Source of the DNA: Sphaerulina vaccinii
Taxonomy: Eukaryota > Ascomycota > Dothideomycetes > Mycosphaerellales > Mycosphaerellaceae
NCBI GenBank assembly: GCA_022570795.1
Contig: JAKUDP010000004.1
Location: forward strand, 496,001 to 560,000
Length of the DNA: 64,000 nt
Reading direction: 5' to 3'
Positions 32,379 to 40,338 of the stretch are shown in pieces (position 1 is the stretch's first letter; every line of letters begins with the position of its first letter). Both the position numbers and the translations under genes were made by a program. The notes beneath the pieces are model-generated. The model searched no databases and was not told the origin of the DNA. It saw only the letters and a program-made list of their open reading frames with translations.

Positions 32379-32958
32379 CGCGAACGCTAGACTGACACCA
32401 TCGAAAGGAGGTATTCGGTCACCAGCGCAAAAAGAATATGAGGCAAGTCGGCCAGCAGCTTTGTCCGTGAGCTAGAGGTAGGACTGTCAGTCTTGAGGAG
32501 GTTCAAGGCGCAAAGATAGAAGGAGACAGAGTATCGAACATGGCGTAGGTGGAGGAAAGTACGTGATGTACTTACTCAGTAGTAGAAGTGACTCCTTGAG
32601 GCAGGCGAGCTCGCCTCTTCCTGCCGGGGGATACCAGCAAGAGACGCCATATGGTAAGAACACTAGAGCATCCAGTCCACTGAGATCATGCTATGTACCT
32701 GGTACCTAAATACAGAGCCAGCAATTATCCAAGAAGCTGGACTCTGTAATGTAGCTTTTCCACGCAATGTGCGTACCTCCGATTGGTCGCTGTCTCCATC
32801 ACCAAGACCCATATCCAGAATCACTTGAAGCCTGGACCACGAAGTGCAGTGCAAGAGGTACTTGCCACGTCTGATACAACACTACCAATGGCGAATCCTT
32901 CGGCACAGTCAGGTAACAGTCCCAGGCGTCGATCGTTACATGTCGATGACTACGAAAG
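32379..32958. other. Intergenic / possible 5' exon
   Basis: Includes the candidate upstream exon 32576-32650 and a 104-bp intron (32472-32575; GTAAGT donor, ACTGAC branch, CTAG acceptor) that reads into the frame of the preceding feature. Otherwise no gene. Confidence 0.35.
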
Positions 32959-33621
32959 TCATCCATGTTGGGCTGCGATTCTTTTGGGCTTCTTGATTCG
33001 CGCACCGCTCGGTTGTGGACGCTTTCTTGGCGGAGTCCGCCCCTTTCTGGCTGTGCTAGACGCTGTCAGCCCATCGTCGTGGACTGTGGAAGCTACCTCG
33101 GCTAAGTCCTTCTGTATCTGGCAACTGGCAGTGAATTTCGACATATCGTGGTCGATTCTGGGTGCCTCTTCAGCCGAGTCCTGGCGTAGTTGACTGCCGG
33201 CGTTGGATGTCGACGTGCTGTACTCATTCGCGGACTATAAGATCCCAAGTTTGTCGCAATATACTTCCGCGAGACTTCGATGTTGTATGCGGCGTGTGCC
33301 GTATACGAGCCAAGACTGGATCTCTCGATTACCAGTGAGAGTCTTCAAAAAGAACTGTCGTCTCAGCCTGGGAAGCTCTTTGACAACCTTGTCGAAATCC
33401 GGGTGTTCTGTTCGCACAGAAGGGTATTCGAACATATCCAGATGTTCGAGGATACAGCCTAACGGTTCGAATGTGGAGAAAACTCGAAAGGGTGCATTTG
33501 CGGTCCTCAGCTGGGGGCCGCCTCCCACATGAATATGACATCTTGGCTATGAACTGCTAGGTATTGGTGCCACGTCGTGGAGGTTGATCTTGTGATTGTA
33601 ATGCTGTAGTGATCTGAACAT
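32959..33621 (-). pseudogene. Small gene interrupted by two in-frame TAG codons
   Basis: From ATG 33621 to a TGA at 32959 one frame of 221 codons is open except for TAG at codon 25 (33547-33549) and codon 129 (33235-33237). All three segments have protein-like composition: MFRSLQHYNHKINLHDVA at the start, HIHVGGGPQL and LEHLDMFEYPSVRTEHPDF in the middle, and a basic nuclear-type tail with KRPQPSGARIKKPKR. Candidate explanations are nonsense mutations (both would be CAG to TAG, as repeat-induced point mutation produces), very short introns ending in TAG (27 and 30 nt), or readthrough. I recognise no family. Other genes in the window stop with TAG, so TAG is not reassigned. Confidence 0.45.
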
Positions 33622-34080
33622 GTTATCAAAAGCATAGGTCGGACAATCTGCACACAGTTTCAAGTAGTGATAGTAGTGGTAGCCAATCAGGCATGAGTCA
33701 TGAGCCAGGAATGAGAATCAATTTGATCGTAGATCCGTTCTTCTTGTCCATCGCTCGTGAGCAGGATCACCTACCCCATACATCTGCCGGTGATCATGTT
33801 GAGATGCAGGAGCAATGTGCTTCTTAACCGCATACACGATATTTCGAGTGCAGCAGCGTATTGTGCATGCAGATATTGTATCCTAGAGCGACGAGAGTTC
33901 AGCGGGGCGACTGGATAGTTCTTTTGGCAGGAACGAGGTTGCGAATGTCGTATGGAAGAGTGAGAAGGAGCGACGGAGGTGAAAGTGAAGGTGAACGTTT
34001 TCTTGGCGGGACTGCGGCGAACATGTTCACCTCCGAGCACTCAGACTCTCTCCTACACATCCATCGATACACAATACAAC
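33622..34080. promoter_or_regulatory. Divergent intergenic region upstream of mL50
   Basis: 459 bp; no defended motif. A long plus-strand frame through it is an out-of-frame shadow of the mL50 start. Confidence 0.3.
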
Positions 34081-35359
34081 ATGCGACACGTCCGAGTTGC
34101 CGAGCAGGCATTGAGAGTTGCTTCAGATTCATCAAGGCAGCAATATGTCTGCCGGTCATGTCTTGCACAAGCGGCTCGCCAGTTGCATACCACGAGCCGT
34201 CGAAGTGGCCCCAACGACTTTCTATCTCGCATATCAAAGACCATCTTTGGCGACAAGAAGGCCGAGGAAAAGCAGAAGAAGCTGAAGGAAGCGGCGGCAG
34301 CAAGAGGCGAAGGCACTCAGGAAATTGTCGAGACGAGCAGCACGAATGTGAAGAGCAAGGTCAAGATCAATGGAGTCACATATGAGCGCGCAGAACGCGT
34401 CGAGCCTGCAACGAACAAGGATTATCTCCCATCCACGACGTGGGACGGTCTAGAGCGAGTTGGTGGCGAGCAATGGGTGAAGAAGCGGCTGGACATGGGC
34501 GAGCAATATTCTGGGTAAGGAGGCTGCTTTGCGAGAGGATATCAGAGCGTCACTGACAGTGGCCTAGATTCTTGCCCAACAAGAAGACCGACCTGACAAA
34601 TGAGCAATGGCAGCGATTACTACATGGTATCGCTATTGAAATCGCAGCTTTGAGACAGGCGGGTCGAAGCACAATGGAAGTATGCAATGCGCACCCGAAA
34701 GGCAGTTTGATTGAGCAAACTACCAAAGCACGATTGTCGCAGGCGGAAGATGGCTCATTACACGTTCAATTCCTCAGCCCGCAAGATGAAGAGGCTGTAT
34801 TGGCAGGCATCGAGTCCAATAGCCCATTCCGTATCACGAAGAAGACCAAGCAGAAACTCGATCTGGAGAGGACAGAGATCAAGCCGGAAGACCTAGCCAC
34901 AGAGCTTGCCCAGATCACAAAGTCAGAGGCAGGCGTGGAGTGGGTGGATATCAGTCTACAAGATCCGGAGCTAAAGCTAGCAGTAAGAGTTCAAAGGTGA
35001 AAGTGCATATGTACCGAGCAGAAACTGACCAATTCTAGATCTCGAAACGCGCGATGCAACTTTCCGGAAATCGCATTCCTGACATACAGCTGAACAACGC
35101 CATGACTCTCGGTGACCTTTACGACGCATTCAGGACGAAAGAGAAGGCAAAGAAGCTCGCTCACGCTCCACAGCTGGAGGAGCTCGCTCGGACACTCCCC
35201 AATGTCATAGTGTATAAGACGCGACGAACGCCGGTGCACAAGGAGAAGCAAATTGGACGATGGAAAGTCATCGAGGAAGAGCTATCAATGCGTGATCTGC
35301 CAATATTTGGAAGCAGGTGGCAGAATGCCAAGGAAGGTCTGCGACTGCATGAGAAGTAA
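34081..35359 (+). CDS. Mitochondrial large-subunit ribosomal protein mL50
   Basis: Exons 34081-34514, 34568-34982 and 35039-35359 (introns 53 and 56 bp; GTAAGG and GTAAGA donors, CACTGAC and ACTGAC branch sites) give 389 residues. The first about 40 residues are Arg/Ala/Ser-rich with a QLHTTSRR cleavage-like site, a mitochondrial presequence. The C-terminal part carries the Ribosomal_L50 region: ISKRAMQLSGNRIPD and then MTLGDLYDAFRTKEKAKKL. It closes with VIVYKTRRTPVHKEKQIGRW, as in fungal members. The protein is a structural component of the mitoribosomal large subunit (yeast Mrpl13/mL50). The length, longer than human MRPL50, is normal for filamentous fungi. Confidence 0.85.
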
Positions 35360-35987
35360 GAGGACGACCGATGCAGACACACAACATACAAGCCATGCGG
35401 CGTGTCGAGCCCATGCCTAATTCGTAGAGGCAACATCCATTGCATTGGGTCTGCAAACGACGATCACCTAACTCCAGCTTAGGGTCGAAGGATTTGGCCA
35501 GATCCGCCACATGCATCACTGCCACAACTGATCAATCTTATGTCATTGTGCGCGTTACTCCAACTAGCTGAGCCTCGATCAGGCTGGGTATGCGCAGAAG
35601 GAGAACTTCGTTGAAGCCATACACTGGACCGGGCTGCCTGCACCAAAGTGCATGCGCTGGTGCAAGCAAGAGCATCGACATCCACAACTTCGCATTTGAC
35701 AGGGGTCCGGCAAGTCCCAGGTCGAACTGTTCATGTGCTCTAAGGGTTCTGGATTGATCACCGTTGCACTGCGCCGTTGGTAGGAACATGGTTGCTGCAA
35801 GTCGATGTCATTGCGGGATGTCAGCACACCACGGTATGGAGATCAATTCGAAGGAGACTGCCGTTATACCAATACATGTACCTGTATCACAGCTGGTCAT
35901 TGACTTCCCAACAATGCTTGTTGATTGCTGACATAGTACTCGATTGCCATCAACATTCACGTCCGCCAACAGTACAGGTCTGACCTT
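35360..35987. other. Intergenic, no supported gene
   Basis: 628 bp between two plus-strand genes; nothing named. Confidence 0.3.
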
Positions 35988-36938
35988 ATGGCTATATCAC
36001 TTACACATACGCTGCAGGAAGCAAAGCGGCGAAGTCAAGTGGGTAGCATAGGTCACCAGTATACTAAGCCTGGAATCGAATACTTGTCGAACTCTGATCA
36101 ATCAGCAGCTCCGACATATGCGCCAACAACGCACAAGAGTACTGATCACAAACAACCTCGTTACAATGCATATACTCCACCAGAACAGGACTACATTCCA
36201 CCACCACCACCCAGACCGCATAGATCACCGTCCGAACAAGTTCCAAACGAACGTCCACCTCTATACCAAGCTCCGACATTATCAATCGAGCCAGATCCTC
36301 TGCCACCACACTCCAATCCACAAGCGCTTACACAAACACAAAGCGCCGCATTTCAGAATTCCAGCCCGATTGCACCAGTCCGTCTAAGCTGCGATGCAAT
36401 CTACGATTCGCAAACATGTCTATCACTTTTCGTCCTCAAGAGAGAAGCAGCTCACGCTCCGGCATTCTTGTCCTCGAAACCCATTGTGAACATCATTCCC
36501 ACATCAACGAATCAGCTGGTAGGACAAATCCATTTCCACACATTCACGACCTCAGCAATAGATCTACACATCAATGGAAAGTCCACTTCGCTATCACACT
36601 CTGGATTAATGCATGATCGATGGGGCTTCTCACCAACTTCCACATACCAGGAAGGAAAGCAGACACTGTGGTTCTGGAGTAAAGACAAGGTTACAGGTGG
36701 TGCGAGACTTGAGGATAGTAAGAAACATGGAAACTTGCTAGCAAGGATGAAAGGTGATACTCTGACTTTCGAATTGGCGAGATTGACGAGGGAGAGTTAT
36801 GATGAAGTGTTGGTTAGTGCTGTTGCTATGGCTGAGGCTGCTAGAAGACAGAGAAAGGGTGCAGAGATTGTGGATTTGGCGAGTGCTGTGGGAGAGTTGG
36901 CAGAGAAGGGCGGTGGAGATGGAGGAGGGAGTCGATAG
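35988..36938 (+). CDS. Hypothetical protein with Pro-rich N-terminus and beta-rich core
   Basis: Single exon, 316 residues. Residues 1-125 are Pro/Thr/Ser/Gln-rich and disordered, with QDYIPPPPPRPHRSP as a possible SH3 ligand. Residues about 135-275 form a compact core with alternating hydrophobics (YDSQTCLSLFVLKRE, then VGQIHFHTFTTSAIDLHING and LWFWSKDKVTGGARL), suggestive of a tubby/LURP-one-like beta-barrel, which is a structural guess only. A helical, Gly/Lys-rich tail (EIVDLASAVGELAEKGGGDG) ends the protein. No signal peptide or membrane helix. Function unknown. Confidence 0.7.
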   Translation: MAISLTHTLQEAKRRSQVGSIGHQYTKPGIEYLSNSDQSAAPTYAPTTHKSTDHKQPRYNAYTPPEQDYIPPPPPRPHRSPSEQVPNERPPLYQAPTLSIEPDPLPPHSNPQALTQTQSAAFQNSSPIAPVRLSCDAIYDSQTCLSLFVLKREAAHAPAFLSSKPIVNIIPTSTNQLVGQIHFHTFTTSAIDLHINGKSTSLSHSGLMHDRWGFSPTSTYQEGKQTLWFWSKDKVTGGARLEDSKKHGNLLARMKGDTLTFELARLTRESYDEVLVSAVAMAEAARRQRKGAEIVDLASAVGELAEKGGGDGGGSR

Positions 36939-37039
36939 AGCAGCATATGTTGGGCATGAGCTATAGACCATCGAGCACTGAGCCTCCGTATCCCAGTAGC
37001 CGCGCTACTAGCGAGACGATGGGCCAGCTCCAGATCCAT

Positions 37040-37112
37040 TTCCAGTAGTCCAGTAATCCCGTAGTCCCGTGCTCCAGTAATTCAGCAGTCCAGCGACCCA
37101 GTATTCCAGGAG
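37040..37112 (+). repeat. Short imperfect tandem array, CCAGTARTCC type
   Basis: About seven imperfect 9-11 bp units such as CCAGTAGTCC, CAGTAATCC and CGTAGTCC in a row, just after the 3' end of the hypothetical gene. Confidence 0.5.
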
Positions 37113-37413
37113 CCAATGCCCAAAGCGGATGGAAAGGAATGATCCTCTGTGCGGGTCAACAGCCGCAGCTGATATCCCAAAGCGTCCTCAGAGAGGACGC
37201 AAAAGCAACTTGGCCGATCAGGCCGTCGTGCATCTCAAGAAACAGCTAGTCTCTTGAGTCGATTGGCAGCATACACCAGGAAGAGATATACGTCTCTGTG
37301 ATCAACTGGTAGCATGCCCCAGGCGAGATAGCTCGTCTTTTGAATCAACTGGCATACACCAGGGTAAAAGTCGCCTCAATAGGCAGTCCCACCTCCCATC
37401 ACCAAACGGCAGC

Positions 37414-37555
37414 GGTGCAGTCCTGTTGGAGACACGGCTGCGCAAGCACGCACGACACCGGGCCCTTAGGCAATATACACGCACGGTGCAGTCCATCTTG
37501 GAACCCGCAGCTGCGCAAACGTGTCAACAGCCGGGCCCTCAGGCATGTACACCCT
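37414..37555 (+). repeat. Two diverged 71-bp direct repeats
   Basis: Copy 1 starts at 37414 and copy 2 at 37485; both begin GGTGCAGTCC, share GCTGCGCAA and CCGGGCCCT(T/C)AGGCA, and end in a TACAC stretch. Many differences are transitions. Confidence 0.6.
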
Positions 37556-37727
37556 CAAAGCGGCCTCTGAAATAGGCACTGCCAATCTTTGGAAGGAGGT
37601 GGACGAGAGGCAGGTGAGTCTCGGACCAAAGCAACTAGGCTGATCAGGCTCATAGCGCTTGGCTGTCCGTACCTCATCACTTGCTCTTTCAAACTCCTCA
37701 TGGAGGTGGACCCATCTCCTTGACGGT

Positions 37728-37809
37728 GCTGCGCTCGGTTTCGGTCGACGCCTCACGGCAACAGACACGCTGCGCTCGGTTTTGGTCATCGCCTTACGGC
37801 AACAGACAT
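37728..37809 (+). repeat. Two 41-bp tandem repeats differing mainly by transitions
   Basis: 37728-37768 and 37769-37809 both start GCTGCGCTCGGTTT and end ACGGCAACAGACA; differences include C/T at two sites and GA/AT at one. Confidence 0.7.
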
Positions 37810-38453
37810 TCAAGCCTCTCAATGTAGGCCCGCCAATCTTCAAGTGGAGGTGGGTGAAGAAGAGAAAGCGAGGAGAGGATCTGTCTCAGCTTATAAACGG
37901 CCCCTTTCGGCTCCCTGCAGGGATCTCGGGTAGTGGCTCGTAGCAAGACAGGGCCGCATAACGGTGAAGCTACATATTGCGCTGACAAGCGTTTTGATCA
38001 CGTGAAGGGCGCTTGGTAGGTTCAATTCGAGTTTTCGAGTCCTGATCTCGTTGCTAATCAACTCGTAGGTCTAGGGGTATGATTTTCGCTTCGCATCGTT
38101 GCCATTCACTTGGTCCTTGCAATCTGTGAAAGGGTAAGCTCAATGTCACTAATTGACTTGTGGGATTCACTAACATTCAAGTAGTCGTGGGTTCAATTGT
38201 AAGCTCTTCTCCATGACTCGTTCGGTCGGGCAATTTCTAACAGCATTCAGCCCACAGCGTCCAACATTACTGTTATTTTGCACTTTCACAACTTTCTGCA
38301 GCACCAGCACCAGCCAGCATCAGAACTACTTCGGAGCCGTGTGAAGCCTCCGCCATCACAGACTAAGTCAAATTGAGTGTAAACTTCTTTGCCTCACTCT
38401 CTTCCGTTCTCTCCCACATCATCCCTACTGCTCAGGTGAGTCAGGAACACACG

Positions 38454-40338
38454 ATGGAGTCCGCGAATAGCCCTGCGCTCCTCTTACTGGGCTTACCGCC
38501 CTCAGCGCTGGCTGGTATCGACCTTCTGGCATTCACAGCCACGCCACGCTTTCGTGGAGTGAAGAATCTTCCCCCTGGGCTTCATTTTGCCTTTGCTGGC
38601 ACAAGCACAGCATTTTCCGAGAGACATGGACTCTGGTTTCGCATACCCAGTGGGAGTTCGTCAGATGGAGCGCCTTTATTCATCACGAAATGGAAAGCAG
38701 CTACCGAGACCTTGGGGCCAGAGGTAGATGAGACGGAATGTCTTCGTTGGAGGGCAAATCTGGGTTCTATCTGTAAGTGCTTTTCTCGGCACTTCTTGAG
38801 GTCACCAGGGTGACTAGTTCCAAACCGACCCTATTCGAATAGTCTTAGTTCTTCAGAGATACTTACTAATTATCTATGTAGGGAAGGAAGGCCTCACACC
38901 ATACCGACAGACAAGCAAAGATGCCGACACCAATGCGAGCGCGCAAGAGGAGATCAACGACTGGCCAGCCCTCACATCAGCTATAACCGCGTCTGTACTA
39001 ACGAGAATTACGAACGGAGATCCAAATCACTGGTACCTCACATCTGCAAGCTCTGCCCGGCGAGATATCGAGGACATCCCAGGACTAGACGAGGACGACA
39101 AGAAAGCACTGCAGGCCGACAAGGAATTGAGCTTCCTGCCTATCGATCTCAAGAAGACATGGCGGGAAGGGGCTACCGGCCGAGAGCGAACGGAAGCCGC
39201 ACAAGATCGCTCATGGGCACTCGAGCATCTGGTACAGGTAAGAAGAGCAACCCCTTGGATCCAGCATCTATCTTGATGTCGTTTGGCCACCACGGCGATC
39301 AATTCACGAACAGACTATCAGGAATGCTGTATGCATCACAGAGACACTTGCTGACCTTTCATGTACTAGGCTCACTGTACAGATGGCGATATAAACGAAA
39401 TCATTGGCGAACTGCAGTTTTGCTTTCTGATGATCCTCACAATCAACAACTTCTCGTGTTTGGAACAATGGTGAGTGGAGTCACATTCCGGATCTCCCTC
39501 TACCACTACCACGACAAGACCAAAGACAAGCCATGCAAAACGAGGTTCACTTCATCAGAGACACTTGCTAACGGCTTATACAGGAAACGACTCTTGATCC
39601 TGATCTTCACATCGAAGTCTGCTGTCAGTGAGAAGTCTGAATTCTTTATCAAGGCGATCGCCGCCCTACGTTTGCAGCTTCAACACTGCAAGGATGCCGA
39701 AGGTGGTCTCATCGACCTTGCAGACGAGGGAGGCTCTCTGCTCAAGACTCTGCTCATACGCTTCAGGAACGGACTAAAAGGTGTTGCGAGCATTGGCGTA
39801 TCAGACGTCGTAGACGAGCTCGATGATCTCGAGGATTATTTGCGACAGGAGCATGGCTGGTAAGCAAGTGGCATTTCATGACACAATCTCATGCTGGATG
39901 TCTCACGAAGCTTGAGCTCACCGCGGCGGCGAGCTCAACGACACTCTATTGAGCCCTAGGCCGAACTCTTCGGAGATACTTACTAACGTTCGTTATAGGA
40001 CATTCGGTGGCGATCATCTCCGTTCTGGTGTCCTTGAGCTCGAGGATGGCGAACAGCTGCACATGGAGAGCACTGTGTACGACGAAGATGATGAGACAGG
40101 CGAATATGCGCCACAAATCGTCGATCTTACACCCGAACAAGCGAAACTGCTCAACATCACACCGGACGATGCTCGCAAGCTGGGGCTTGATCTGAGCAAG
40201 GCCTCGCTTGATGATCCAGCTCAAGAGGTTGTTGACAGCGAGGACGACTCCGAGATCGAGTCTGATCATCAGCAAGTGCTTGGAGCAAGTGATGAGGAAG
40301 AGACACTGGATCTCGAAGATATGGACTCACGATACTGA
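38454..40338 (+). CDS. aar2: AAR2, U5 snRNP assembly (A1 cistron splicing) factor
   Basis: Five exons, 38454-38772, 38882-39237, 39370-39470, 39584-39859 and 39999-40338, give 463 residues. The N-terminal beta domain shows PALLLLGLPPSALAGIDLL and PRFRGVKNLPPGLHF, the best-known AAR2 motif. The end of that domain carries LSFLPIDLKKTWREGATG. The helical C-terminal domain has GELQFCFLMILTINNFSCLE followed by QWKRLL. The tail (about 350-463) is acidic and runs into DLEDMDSRY. AAR2 binds the RNaseH and Jab1/MPN domains of Prp8 in cytoplasmic pre-U5 snRNP and is exchanged for Brr2 in the nucleus, from established knowledge. All four introns (109, 132, 113, 139 bp) carry the same 3' sequence block, so a splicing factor here is itself interrupted by introner-like introns. 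Confidence 0.92.
38773..38881 (+). repeat. Introner-like element, AAR2 intron 1
   Basis: 109 bp; 3' block CAGAGATACTTACTAAT at 38854-38870, acceptor GTAG. The 5' part is diverged. Confidence 0.65.
39238..39369 (+). repeat. Introner-like element, AAR2 intron 2
   Basis: 132 bp; 3' block CAGAGACACTTGCTGAC at 39339-39355, acceptor CTAG; the 5' region keeps only a weak GGCCACCACGGCGAT resemblance. Confidence 0.65.
39471..39583 (+). repeat. Introner-like element, AAR2 intron 3
   Basis: 113 bp; 3' block CAGAGACACTTGCTAAC at 39556-39572, acceptor ACAG. Confidence 0.65.
39860..39998 (+). repeat. Introner-like element, AAR2 intron 4
   Basis: 139 bp, the best match to the DUF6604 introns: 5' block GTCTCACGAAGCTTGAG from 39900, CCGCGGCGGCGAGCTC in the middle, 3' block CGGAGATACTTACTAAC at 39971-39987, acceptor ATAG. 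TTGAGCTC and GAGCTCAA flank the GC-rich centre as a perfect 8-bp inverted repeat. Confidence 0.75.

Larger units (their letters stand above)
36939..38453. other. Gene-free, repeat-bearing region
   Basis: 1.5 kb without a credible gene. It contains a decamer-like CAGTARTCC array (37040-37112), two 71-bp direct repeats (37414-37555), two 41-bp direct repeats (37728-37809), further degenerate copies of short blocks (for example GCCAATCTT...GGAGGTGG at about 37580 and 37830), and tRNA-like boxes near 38065 and 38200. Confidence 0.55.

Noticed and set aside
29776..33621. Reassignment of TAG to an amino acid
   Set aside because: SFH5, the acidic protein, the DUF6604 protein and VIP1 all appear to end at TAG at the expected C-terminus, so TAG works as a stop.
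33861..34385. 174-codon plus-strand frame
   Set aside because: Out-of-frame with the clear mL50 coding sequence that it overlaps.
38060..38215. A functional tRNA-Pro gene
   Set aside because: Acceptor, anticodon and T-stems do not pair; only the D-arm and a B-box-like word are present.
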